Origin: Candidatus Aenigmatarchaeota archaeon
GTDB taxonomy: Archaea > Aenigmatarchaeota > Aenigmatarchaeia > QMZP01
Length of the DNA: 18,919 nt
Assembly: GCA_015520105.1 (NCBI GenBank)
Contig: WAQT01000001.1
Location: 1 to 18,919, forward strand
Direction: 5' to 3'
Position numbers and translations under genes: made by a program. Below, piece by piece: positions 7,095 through 14,165 of the stretch. The notes under the pieces are model-generated. The model was not told where the DNA came from, searched no databases, and saw only the letters and a list, made by a program, of their open reading frames with translations. How positions within the stretch are numbered: the first letter of the stretch is position 1; every line of letters starts with the position of its first letter.

Positions 7095-7817
7095 TCACTG
7101 TTTTGCAAGCTCCGCCTCTATCGCGTTCTTGAACGTCTCGAATGGCTGCGCTCCCACTATCTTCTGGCCGTTCACAAACAATGTCGGCGTGCCTGAGACT
7201 CCGGCCTCTCTGCCATCGTTGAAGTCCTGCTGGACCTTTGACGCGTACTTTCCTGAGTCCAGGCATGAATCGAACTGGTCTCCGTTAAGGCCTATATCCC
7301 GTGCGTACGACTTCAGGCTTTCAGTATCGAGAGCCTGCTGGTTCTCGAATATTTTGTCGTGCATTTCCCAGAATTTGCCCTGCTCGCCTGCGCACTCCGC
7401 TGCTTCAGCTGCCTTCTGTGCATACTGGTGGAAACTCAACGGGAAGTGCTTGTACTCGAGCTTTGCTTTCCCTGTCTTTATGTAATTCTCTTTAATCAGA
7501 GGAAGGGTCTGCTGGAAGAATCTTCCGCAGAAGGGGCACTGGAAATCCGAATATTCAATAATAGTCACAGGAGCGTCCGGATTGCCCATCACATTTCCGC
7601 TTGCTGCTATACTGTTATCTGGAGCAGCAGTTTCCGTGTCAGTTCCACCGCCTGTTCCTGACTGCGCCAATGGACCAAGCGCTGCCAGCTGTGCTATAAT
7701 AACTATAAGAAGGACTGTGTTCAGCGCGAGAAGATTTCTTTCTATATTCCTCTTGCGTGTCTTTCCGCTTCCCTCTCTCTTCTCAGAAGCTTCATGCGTT
7801 TTATGTTTCCTTGGCAT
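7095..7817 (-). CDS. Membrane-anchored DsbA-family thiol-disulfide oxidoreductase
   Basis: A 240-residue protein. A basic cytoplasmic tail (1-28) and one transmembrane helix (about 29-50) are followed by a Gly/Thr-rich linker and a thioredoxin fold with the DsbA helical insertion. The active site is DFQCPFCGRFF (C94, C97), and the cis-proline loop is GVSGTPTLFVNG (P211). Two further cysteines, C142 (AAECAGEQGKFW) and C185 (FDSCLDSG), occur at positions common in this branch. The topology puts the active site outside the membrane, where it would form, isomerise or reduce disulfides in secreted proteins. First gene of a two-gene operon with the CPAC membrane protein. It diverges from the hydrogenase operon across 109 bases, which may be coincidental. 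Confidence 0.92.
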   Translation of the reverse strand: MPRKHKTHEASEKREGSGKTRKRNIERNLLALNTVLLIVIIAQLAALGPLAQSGTGGGTDTETAAPDNSIAASGNVMGNPDAPVTIIEYSDFQCPFCGRFFQQTLPLIKENYIKTGKAKLEYKHFPLSFHQYAQKAAEAAECAGEQGKFWEMHDKIFENQQALDTESLKSYARDIGLNGDQFDSCLDSGKYASKVQQDFNDGREAGVSGTPTLFVNGQKIVGAQPFETFKNAIEAELAKQ

Positions 7818-7847
7818 TCAAAACACTTAGTAATTATATACGCTCCC

Positions 7848-7857
7848 TTATATAAAT
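7848..7857 (-). promoter_or_regulatory. TATA element for the dsbA-like operon
   Basis: ATTTATATAA on the minus strand, centred about 36 bases before the ATG, giving a leader of about 11 bases. A second AT run at 7832-7840 is too close to the ATG to be the TATA box. Confidence 0.6.
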
Positions 7858-7900
7858 GCTTTCTCAACAGAGGCTTGCACTGAGTTCCTCCCGGTCTAAT

Positions 7901-7908
7901 TTATTTAA
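7901..7908 (+). promoter_or_regulatory. TATA element for the mbh hydrogenase operon
   Basis: TTATTTAA is centred about 23 bases before the mbhA ATG, so the operon transcript is probably leaderless. It is the only convincing promoter seen for the 13 genes. The GTTnnnAAC motif bound by the Thermococcales redox regulator SurR is not present in the 109-base divergent region. Confidence 0.6.
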
Positions 7909-7926
7909 CCTGCCCAATTTATTAAT

Positions 7927-8394
7927 ATGAGGCGTTTTATCTTCACGTTTATTATAATATACATAATATGGATATTCCTTGTACACACTCTCGATTACGG
8001 AGAGCTTCTTGTCGGAGCCGGAATATCCGTCCTCGTGACACTCGCAACATACGAGTTCTTCACAGAGGAAAGGCACAGAATGATATTCAATCCTGTTAAC
8101 TGGTTACGTTTTCTGGCGTATATCATTGTCCTTCTGTATGCGGAAACAGTTTCGCATATCGATGTTGCGTACCGCGTTCTTACCGGAAGGATAAGGCCCG
8201 CGATAGTGAAGGTCCCTACAGAGTTCAGGACAGCGCTCGGCAAAACCCTGGTTTCAAACTCCATCACGCTCACTCCAGGAACCCTTACGCTCGAGGCCGG
8301 AAGGGATTCCCTCTATGTCCACACCATCGGCTATGACAGGAAAAAGGAGATAGGAAAGATATTCGAGAGATTCGGAACGGGTGTTACTGAATGA
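7927..8394 (+). CDS. mbhA: Mbh hydrogenase subunit A (MrpE/MnhE-like)
   Basis: A 155-residue membrane subunit corresponding to MrpE of Na+/H+ antiporters and MbhA of the Pyrococcus hydrogenase. Hydrophobic helices span about 3-20 and 25-41, and a third lies at 58-74. A soluble C-terminal domain follows, with the family pattern VSNSITLTPGTLTL and DSLYVHTIGYD. In the complex it belongs to the ion-translocating membrane arm. First gene of the operon, with a leaderless-type promoter. Its stop overlaps the mbhB start in ATGA. Confidence 0.9.
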   Translation: MRRFIFTFIIIYIIWIFLVHTLDYGELLVGAGISVLVTLATYEFFTEERHRMIFNPVNWLRFLAYIIVLLYAETVSHIDVAYRVLTGRIRPAIVKVPTEFRTALGKTLVSNSITLTPGTLTLEAGRDSLYVHTIGYDRKKEIGKIFERFGTGVTE

Positions 8395-8636
8395 TAGAGT
8401 ATCTCTTTGCCTTGGCAGGATTGCTTGCGGCAGCAAGGACAGTCCTCGGGCCAAGCTTTGCGGACAGGATGATTTCCGGAGGGGCCCTGGCGTCCGTCGT
8501 GGTCATGCTCATCTCCCTTCAGGCAGTGAGGACAGGAAGCGACTTCTATCTTGACATAGCGATAATAATCTCGCTCCTGTCGTTTACAGGAACGCTCGCT
8601 GTAGCGAGATTCCTTGGAGGTTCGCATGATAGTTGA
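8391..8636 (+). CDS. mbhB: Mbh hydrogenase subunit B (MrpF/MnhF-like)
   Basis: An 81-residue, three-helix membrane protein of the MrpF family. It shows the family pattern R-T-V-L-G-P-S-F-A-D-R after the first helix and DFYLDIAIIISLLSFTGTLAVARF at the end. It belongs to the Mrp-like sodium/proton module. ATGA overlap with mbhA and an 11-base overlap with the chosen mbhC start point to translational coupling. Confidence 0.88.
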   Translation: MIEYLFALAGLLAAARTVLGPSFADRMISGGALASVVVMLISLQAVRTGSDFYLDIAIIISLLSFTGTLAVARFLGGSHDS

Positions 8637-8976
8637 ATACGCTGCATACGCTATGCTGCTGGTTTCCGGGGTCTCGGCAGTGATAGGAGGAATAGGGCTC
8701 CTGAGGTTCCCGGACGCATACACCCGCTCCCACGCGGCTACAATGGTCTCTGTGGGAGGGATGATGCTCGGACTCCTTTCCCTCATACTTACGACGTTCT
8801 GGAACATACTTTCAGTAAAACTCCTTGTCATCATAATAATAAACATTCTTGTCTCCCCGACCGCGTCGCACATCACTGCAAAAGTGGCCTATCTTAAGGG
8901 AGTGAAGCCGAAACATCTGGTCAGGGACGAATGGAAAGGCGAATACAAGACTCAGAAGAAGAGGGATAGAAAATGA
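8626..8976 (+). CDS. mbhC: Mbh hydrogenase subunit C (MrpG/MnhG-like)
   Basis: A 116-residue membrane protein of the MrpG family, recognised by GLLRFPDAYTRSHAATM and two flanking helices, with a basic C-terminal tail (YKTQKKRDRK). It is part of the antiporter-like membrane arm. I chose the ATG at 8626 over an in-frame TTG at 8614 because GGAGG (8616-8620) sits five bases before the ATG. The gene overlaps mbhB by 11 bases and mbhD by ATGA. Confidence 0.9.
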   Translation: MIVEYAAYAMLLVSGVSAVIGGIGLLRFPDAYTRSHAATMVSVGGMMLGLLSLILTTFWNILSVKLLVIIIINILVSPTASHITAKVAYLKGVKPKHLVRDEWKGEYKTQKKRDRK

Positions 8977-9203
8977 TATTCGAGATAGCACTCGTGATGC
9001 TTGCTGTCCTCAGCATAGCCGCAGTCCAGAGCCGGGACCTGCTCCACGCGGTGATAGTGCTTGCGGCAGCGGACGCCGTCCTCGCGTTTGCTTTCCTCTT
9101 GCTCTCCGCCCCGGACGTCGCCATAACGCAGGCAGCGGTGGGCTCGGGCCTCACCACCTTCATATTCGCTCTCGCTGTACTGAAAACAAGAAGGGAGGAA
9201 TAG
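8973..9203 (+). CDS. mbhD: Mbh hydrogenase subunit D (DUF4040, MrpA C-terminal-like)
   Basis: A 76-residue, three-helix protein equivalent to the DUF4040 part of MrpA. It carries the diagnostic LLSAPDVAITQAAVGSGL. In the Pyrococcus complex this part of MrpA is a separate subunit, as here. The stop is one base before the mbhE start. Confidence 0.88.
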   Translation: MIFEIALVMLAVLSIAAVQSRDLLHAVIVLAAADAVLAFAFLLLSAPDVAITQAAVGSGLTTFIFALAVLKTRREE

Positions 9204-9204
9204 A

Positions 9205-9489
9205 ATGGAAGCCGCAAAGACCCTCTCGGCAACGGTTCTCGTCTCGTTCTCAGCCATGCTTCTCCTCTCCCTTGCATACCTTCCGGCGTTCGGAAGCTTC
9301 GAGAACAAGGAGGTCGCTTCCTACTACCTCAGGAACGGCCTTCTTCTGACAGGCTCTGCAAACATAGTGAACTCCATTGTCTGGGATTTCAGAGGTTACG
9401 ATACCATGGGGGAGGAGACAGTCCTGTTTGCTGCAGCGATGGGAGTCTTTCTCATAATAAGGAGGAGAAGGTATGGACGTGATAGTTAA
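9205..9489 (+). CDS. mbhE: Mbh hydrogenase subunit E (MrpA/MrpB-junction-like)
   Basis: A 94-residue protein with two hydrophobic helices (about 7-28 and 72-87) and the conserved segment NIVNSIVWDFRGYDTMGEE, found at the extreme C-terminus of MrpA or the N-terminus of MrpB fusions. A ribosome-binding site (GGGAGGAA) lies just before the ATG, within the end of mbhD. It overlaps mbhF by 17 bases. Confidence 0.87.
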   Translation: MEAAKTLSATVLVSFSAMLLLSLAYLPAFGSFENKEVASYYLRNGLLLTGSANIVNSIVWDFRGYDTMGEETVLFAAAMGVFLIIRRRRYGRDS

Positions 9490-9871
9490 GACAATATCGA
9501 GAATACTCTTCCCCTTCATGCTCCTCACAGGCTCTTACGTGGCGCTCCACGGCCATCTCACTCCCGGAGGAGCGTTCCCTGCAGGCTCGATAATAGCGAC
9601 TGCGTTCGCGCTTCTCATCCTCGTGTTCAGCGAGGGCGATGTGGAGCATAAACTCACAAGGAACGAGCTTATAGACCTGAAGAGCGTGTCCGGAATCCTG
9701 CTTATAATCCTCATACTCAGCATAGGTGCCTCGTTCAGGAGCGAGCTCCTTTCCGCGCAGGCTCCTCTCGAACTCTGGAGCGGCGGCTTCACGCTGTTCT
9801 CAAACATAGCAGGTATGTTCATGGTGGTGACAGCCATAGTCCTTATAATATACTCTCTGGTGAGGGAATGA
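9473..9871 (+). CDS. mbhF: Mbh hydrogenase subunit F (MrpB/MnhB-like)
   Basis: A 132-residue, four-helix protein of the MnhB domain family. The hallmark HGHLTPGGAFPAGS follows the first helix. Start supported by GGAGGAGAAGG before the ATG. It forms the antiporter-like arm with subunits D, E and G and ends in an ATGA overlap with mbhG. Confidence 0.9.
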   Translation: MDVIVKTISRILFPFMLLTGSYVALHGHLTPGGAFPAGSIIATAFALLILVFSEGDVEHKLTRNELIDLKSVSGILLIILILSIGASFRSELLSAQAPLELWSGGFTLFSNIAGMFMVVTAIVLIIYSLVRE

Positions 9872-10215
9872 TAGCGTATATAGCGGCAGTGGTGATAGCA
9901 GCGGCAGGCCTCTACGCGGTCCTGATGAAGGACAATGTCATAAAGAAGATAATAGGCCTCTCTCTGTTCTCCAATGGCATACACCTTTTCCTGATATCCC
10001 TCGGATACAGGGAAGGAGGAATCGCTCCAATAATGCAGGGGCTCGATTTCATGAGATTCTCCTCCATGGCTGTGGACCCTCTCCCTCAAGCGCTTGTGCT
10101 CACGTCGATAGTGATAAACCTCTCGGTCAGCGCTGTCGGGCTTTCCATAGCGATACTGCTGTACAGGGAGTTCAGAACCCTTGACGTCAGGAAGATAAGG
10201 GAGGTGAGGGGGTAA
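9868..10215 (+). CDS. mbhG: Mbh hydrogenase subunit G (MrpC/NuoK-like)
   Basis: A 115-residue, three-helix subunit related to MrpC and NuoK. It shows KKIIGLSLFSNGIHLFLISLG in helix 2 and the family signature DPLPQALVLTSIVINLS in helix 3. The stop overlaps the mbhH start (TAATG), typical of stop-restart coupling. Confidence 0.9.
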   Translation: MIAYIAAVVIAAAGLYAVLMKDNVIKKIIGLSLFSNGIHLFLISLGYREGGIAPIMQGLDFMRFSSMAVDPLPQALVLTSIVINLSVSAVGLSIAILLYREFRTLDVRKIREVRG

Positions 10216-11672
10216 TGGCATACGGCTTCCTTCCCATAGGAGTGATGCTCGCCACAGCGTTCCTCATACCGATAGCGAGCCTGAAGAGCGACAGGCACGC
10301 GAAGCACGTGGCCACTGCAGGGATGATACTCTCCCTCATCCTGACAGCCACCATGGTCCCGGAGATATTCTCCTCAGGAAGGCTGGTATTCCAGATAGAA
10401 GGATGGCCCGCTCCGTTCGGGATATCCATAGTCCTGGACACGCTCTCAATAACCCTTGTGTTCCTCTCGATTCTTGTATCTCTGCTTGTTGTTGTGTTCT
10501 CATACAAATATGTCAAGGAAAGAAGGACGAAGTACTATTCACTGATATCCCTCTCCCTTGTGGGTACGCTTGGAATGCTCGTGGCGGGAGACCTCTTCAA
10601 TATGTTTGTCTATCTTGAGGTTCTCAGCGTGTCCTCCTACGCGCTCGTGGCGTTCAACAAGGACAGGCCCGCGATAGAGTCCGGCATAAAGTACCTCATA
10701 ATCGGTTCCCTCGGAACGTCGCTCGTTCTCCTCGGAATCTCATTCCTTTATGGCCTTACAGGAAGCCTGAACCTTGCGGACGTGTCGATAAAGCTTCTTT
10801 CTGTTCCGGGAGCCGCGGCAGGTCTTGCCATCGGCCTGATAATATCAGGCATGGCTGTGAAGGCCGGACTCATGCCTTTCCATGCATGGCTTCCTGACTC
10901 CTACCAGTCCTCTCCTTCGCCAATAAGCGCGATATTCTCAGGAGTGACAGCCAATGCCGGAATATACGCCATAATGAGGATAGGCTTCATATCCCTGATG
11001 TCCCATCAGGCGCTCCTTGGCCTCCTGCTATTCTTCGGCCTGCTCTCCATGGTCGCCGGAGCGTTCCTCGCACTTGTCCAGAGCAACCTCAAGCGGCTTC
11101 TTGGCTATTCCAGCATCAGCCAGATGGGATACATTGCTATGTCCATAGCGCTCGGAACCCCGTTCGGAGTGTCTGCGGGAATGCTCCACATGATAAACCA
11201 GGCGTTTATAAAGGGCCTTCTCTTCCTCTCCACAGCCTTCATAGTGTACAGGACAAAGACCGACAACATTTACGAGATATCCGGAAACTTCAGGTTCCAT
11301 CCTGTCGTGGCCTACTCTTTCCTTATTGGTTCCCTCTCTCTCGTCGGGGTCCCTCTCTTCAACGGCTTCGTGAGCAAGTGGATGATATACATGGCTACTC
11401 TCGAGGTCTCTCCGGTCCTCACTGTGATATCCCTCATGGTCACTGTGATAACCCTTGCCTACATCCTCAAGGCCTTCTATCTCATCTTCCTCGGAAACGC
11501 GAAGCCGGACCCTGACGCCGGAATCCTTCCGCTCTCCATGAAGATTCCTATAATAATCCTTTCAGCAATAATAGTCGCAATGGGAATATTTCCGGAACTC
11601 TCAATAAAGCTCTCCGTGATGATGTTCTCAGACCTCGACAGGTTTGCCTATATCGGGGACGTGCTGAAATAG
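10215..11672 (+). CDS. mbhH: Mbh hydrogenase subunit H (MrpD/NuoL-like antiporter subunit)
   Basis: A 485-residue, roughly 14-helix protein of the proton-conducting antiporter family (NuoL/M/N, MrpD). Conserved ionisable residues are in place: Glu in MFVYLEVLSVSSYALV and Lys in AVKAGLMPFHAWLPDSYQ. Helix 7 is followed by the family segment SPSPISAIFSGVTANAG, and LLGYSSISQMGY is also present. In Mbh this is the main ion channel of the membrane arm next to the hydrogenase module. Only one large antiporter subunit is encoded, as in Pyrococcus Mbh, whereas Mrp antiporters have two (MrpA and MrpD). Confidence 0.94.
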   Translation: MAYGFLPIGVMLATAFLIPIASLKSDRHAKHVATAGMILSLILTATMVPEIFSSGRLVFQIEGWPAPFGISIVLDTLSITLVFLSILVSLLVVVFSYKYVKERRTKYYSLISLSLVGTLGMLVAGDLFNMFVYLEVLSVSSYALVAFNKDRPAIESGIKYLIIGSLGTSLVLLGISFLYGLTGSLNLADVSIKLLSVPGAAAGLAIGLIISGMAVKAGLMPFHAWLPDSYQSSPSPISAIFSGVTANAGIYAIMRIGFISLMSHQALLGLLLFFGLLSMVAGAFLALVQSNLKRLLGYSSISQMGYIAMSIALGTPFGVSAGMLHMINQAFIKGLLFLSTAFIVYRTKTDNIYEISGNFRFHPVVAYSFLIGSLSLVGVPLFNGFVSKWMIYMATLEVSPVLTVISLMVTVITLAYILKAFYLIFLGNAKPDPDAGILPLSMKIPIIILSAIIVAMGIFPELSIKLSVMMFSDLDRFAYIGDVLK

Positions 11673-11722
11673 CGGCGGTGAACGCGCATGGCAGCAATAT
11701 CAACACTAACAGGGAGGGAAGA

Positions 11723-12034
11723 ATGATAGAATATCCGTACATAGGAAACGCGCTGCTGTTCTTCTTCATAGTCTCTCTCATAGGGTATGCGCTCTACAAT
11801 ATCACAAGAAGGAAAGGAAAACCAGAACCCGGGAAGGAAATCATATACGCATGCGGGGAGGACATGCAACCGGAAGAACTCAACATACCCCCGGAAACAT
11901 TTTATGAATACCTCATAGACCTCTTCAGGGTCAAGAAGCTCAGGCGCCTGCATTCCGGCGTGCTGAACGACTATCTGCTCTGGGTGCTTGCGGGAACACT
12001 GGCAGCGATAGCTGCCCTGATGATATTCGGTTAA
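11723..12034 (+). CDS. mbhI: Mbh hydrogenase subunit I (linker membrane subunit)
   Basis: A 103-residue protein with an N-terminal helix (about 5-23), a soluble segment (KEIIYACGEDMQPEELNIP) and a C-terminal helix (about 83-102), the layout of MbhI, which ties the antiporter arm to the hydrogenase arm. I chose the ATG at 11723 because AGGGAGG precedes it at ideal spacing. The frame is open to 11678, but the extra residues are hydrophilic and unlike the family. The sequence after the stop is a 79-base gap, the largest in the operon. Confidence 0.85.
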   Translation: MIEYPYIGNALLFFFIVSLIGYALYNITRRKGKPEPGKEIIYACGEDMQPEELNIPPETFYEYLIDLFRVKKLRRLHSGVLNDYLLWVLAGTLAAIAALMIFG

Positions 12035-12113
12035 AGAAATTAGACCAAGAGGCAGAAACCGAAGAGAGAGGGGAGCAGGCAACGGGAAAGGAAGAGAAAC
12101 GGAGAGTGATGGC

Positions 12114-12572
12114 ATGAAAGAACGCCTCTACAGAATAACGGACAGGCTGGTCAGCTACGCGAGGAGGAAATCTCCCTGGATACTCCACATGGACACCGGC
12201 GGGTGCAACGGCTGCTCGATAGAGCTGTTCGCCGTGCTCACTCCGAGGTTCGACATCGAGAGATTCGGGGGAGTGAGCAAGGCCAATCCCCGCCACACCG
12301 ACATTCTCCTCATAGACGGCGCAGTGACCAAGAAGATAAGGCCGCGGCTCAGGAGGATATACGAGCAGACCCCGGAGCCGAAGGTGGTGATAGCGGTCGG
12401 TGCGTGCGCGATATCAAAGGGCATATTCCATGACGCCTACAACATAGACGGACCCCTCGACGAAGTGATGCCTGTGGACGTCTATGTTCCCGGATGCCCG
12501 CCGAAGCCCGAGGCAATTCTTCAAGGCGTTCTGAAGGCCCTGAAGCTCTGGGAGAGCAGGTACACGGTGTGA
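12114..12572 (+). CDS. mbhJ: Mbh hydrogenase small subunit J (NuoB-like)
   Basis: A 152-residue small subunit binding the [4Fe-4S] cluster next to the nickel-iron site. The four ligand positions are present: C31 and C34 (TGGCNGCS), C98 (GACA) and C128 (PGCPPKP). It is peripheral on the cytoplasmic face and pairs with MbhL. The ATG follows a purine-rich gap with only a weak ribosome-binding site (GGAGAGTGATGGC). The C-terminus is short, as in Mbh-type enzymes. Confidence 0.93.
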   Translation: MKERLYRITDRLVSYARRKSPWILHMDTGGCNGCSIELFAVLTPRFDIERFGGVSKANPRHTDILLIDGAVTKKIRPRLRRIYEQTPEPKVVIAVGACAISKGIFHDAYNIDGPLDEVMPVDVYVPGCPPKPEAILQGVLKALKLWESRYTV

Positions 12573-12574
12573 GC

Positions 12575-12976
12575 ATGACAAAACTCTACGGAGAAATCTA
12601 CAGGAAACAGGGAAGGTTTGTCTACGCCAGAGTGGGGAGGAAGCAGTTCATGAGGGTGATGGAGAACGCAAGGAAGAAGACTGGAGGAAGGATATCCTCG
12701 ATATCCGGGAGGGACGCGGGAAAGAGCATGGAGATTCTCTACACGTTTATCACTGGAGAGCACGTGGTGAACATAAAGGTCGAGGTTGACAGGAGGAAGC
12801 CTGTTATAGAGAGCGTCTCTAAACTCTTCCCCGCGGCCTCGCTCTATGAGAGGGAGACGTACGAGATGCTCGGAGTGCTGTTCGAGGGAAACGAAGAGCT
12901 TGAGAACATACTTCTCGACAGCAAGCTCTCGCCGAGATTTCCTTTAAGGAAGGAGGACAAGCATGGCAAAGGATAA
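12575..12976 (+). CDS. mbhK: Mbh hydrogenase subunit K (NuoC-like)
   Basis: A 133-residue soluble subunit related to the 30-kDa complex I subunit NuoC. It has the family signature FPAASLYERETYEMLGVLFEG and ends SPRFPLRKED. It stabilises the large subunit in the cytoplasmic arm. The start (ATG at 12575) lies two bases behind the mbhJ stop; an upstream extension in the same frame is a shadow of mbhJ. It overlaps mbhL by 14 bases. Confidence 0.9.
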   Translation: MTKLYGEIYRKQGRFVYARVGRKQFMRVMENARKKTGGRISSISGRDAGKSMEILYTFITGEHVVNIKVEVDRRKPVIESVSKLFPAASLYERETYEMLGVLFEGNEELENILLDSKLSPRFPLRKEDKHGKG

Positions 12977-14165
12977 CGAGAGGAGGGAGAAGCTCTGCTA
13001 CACGCTTCCGCTTGGCCCGCAGCACCCCATGTACGTGGAGGCGGAGAACCTCATGGTCAGGGTGGACGGGGAGACCATAACAGGCGTGGAGGTGAACATA
13101 GGATACATGCACAGGGGAATTGAGGAACTCATGCAGAGGAAGAACTACCTGCAGGGAATCTTCCTTGCCGAGAGGATATGCGGAATATGCTCGGGCATAC
13201 ACTCCGTGACCTACTGCGAGGCTGTGGAGAACGCCCTCGGAATCGAGATACCTGAGAGGGCGAAATACATAAGGACGATAACCCTCGAGCTGGAGAGGCT
13301 TCATTCCCATTTCCTCTTTCTCGGAGTGATGGCCTACGAGCTCGGCCTGGACACAGGATTCATGTACACGTGGAGGGACAGGGAGCATGTCATGGACATG
13401 CTCGAGACCCTTTCCGGAAACAGGGTGAACTACGGAATCCCGACCATAGGAGGGGTGAGAAGGGACCTTCCTGCCGGAGAGATTCCCGGTATGCTGAAGA
13501 GGCTTGAACATCTCAGGAAGAGGGCGGAGCATTACGTGATACTCTTCTCCTCCGACGCTCTCGTGAGAAAGAGGACGCTCGGCAAGGGAAACCTCCCGAA
13601 AGGAAAGGCGAACAGCCATTCCATAGTCGGCCCGGTGGCAAGGGCGTCGGGCGTGAACACGGACATAAGGAGAGACCTGCCCTACCTCCTCTACGACGAG
13701 CTTGAGTGGAACGTTGTGACGAGGATGGAGGGAGACGTGCAGGCAAGGGTTATGGTAAAGGCCTACGAGATATTCGAGAGCATAAGCATACTGAAGCAGT
13801 GCCTGAACAGGATAAGCAGGACCACGCCGGAACTGAAGACGAAAACGTCCCTCTTCGTGAAAGAAAACGAAGGGATGTCAATAACAGAGGCGCCGAGGGG
13901 CGAGCTTGTCTACTACCTTGTCTCCAACGGAACGGACAGGCCCGAGAGGATGAGGATAAGAACCCCGACTTTCACAAACGTGCCGTCCGCTCTTCCGATA
14001 ATACTCAAGGGGGAGCAGCTTGCTGACCTCCCAGTCATAGTCGGCTCCGTGGACCCCTGCTTCTCCTGCTGCGACAGGGTGACTATAGTGGACGAGAGAA
14101 CGGGAGAGTCGAGAGGAGTGGACGAGGCATTCCTCAGGAAGCTTGGTGAAGAAAATGGCGATTGA
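12963..14165 (+). CDS. mbhL: Mbh [NiFe]-hydrogenase large catalytic subunit L
   Basis: A 400-residue catalytic subunit, related to NuoD and HycE, that reduces protons to H2 with ferredoxin electrons. Both nickel-ligand pairs are intact: C73/C76 in ERICGICSGIHS and C366/C369 in SVDPCFSC. This separates it from the Mbs/Mbx/NuoD relatives that have lost them. GPQHPM (18-23) and GYMHRGIEE are also present. After DPCFSCCDR (to R372) a 28-residue tail remains, resembling the peptide removed from HycE after Arg during nickel-iron insertion, so proteolytic maturation is likely. The protease and the hyp maturation genes are not in the window. A strong AGGAGG precedes the ATG. Confidence 0.95.
   Translation: MAKDNERREKLCYTLPLGPQHPMYVEAENLMVRVDGETITGVEVNIGYMHRGIEELMQRKNYLQGIFLAERICGICSGIHSVTYCEAVENALGIEIPERAKYIRTITLELERLHSHFLFLGVMAYELGLDTGFMYTWRDREHVMDMLETLSGNRVNYGIPTIGGVRRDLPAGEIPGMLKRLEHLRKRAEHYVILFSSDALVRKRTLGKGNLPKGKANSHSIVGPVARASGVNTDIRRDLPYLLYDELEWNVVTRMEGDVQARVMVKAYEIFESISILKQCLNRISRTTPELKTKTSLFVKENEGMSITEAPRGELVYYLVSNGTDRPERMRIRTPTFTNVPSALPIILKGEQLADLPVIVGSVDPCFSCCDRVTIVDERTGESRGVDEAFLRKLGEENGD

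Noticed and set aside
7927..12034. A stand-alone Mrp Na+/H+ antiporter operon
   Set aside because: The Mrp-like genes run directly into mbhI and the NiFe-hydrogenase genes in the Pyrococcus Mbh order, and there is only one large antiporter subunit.
11648..12115. 155-codon minus-strand open frame over mbhI and the following gap
   Set aside because: The plus strand carries the recognisable mbhI with a good ribosome-binding site; the minus frame has no motif and no promoter.
12819..13619. 266-codon minus-strand open frame within mbhK and mbhL
   Set aside because: Shadow of conserved hydrogenase subunits with intact catalytic motifs on the plus strand.
12963..14165. Mbx/Mbs-type sulfur-reducing complex or NuoD instead of a hydrogenase
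   Set aside because: Both CxxC pairs that hold the nickel-iron site are intact, which those relatives have lost.
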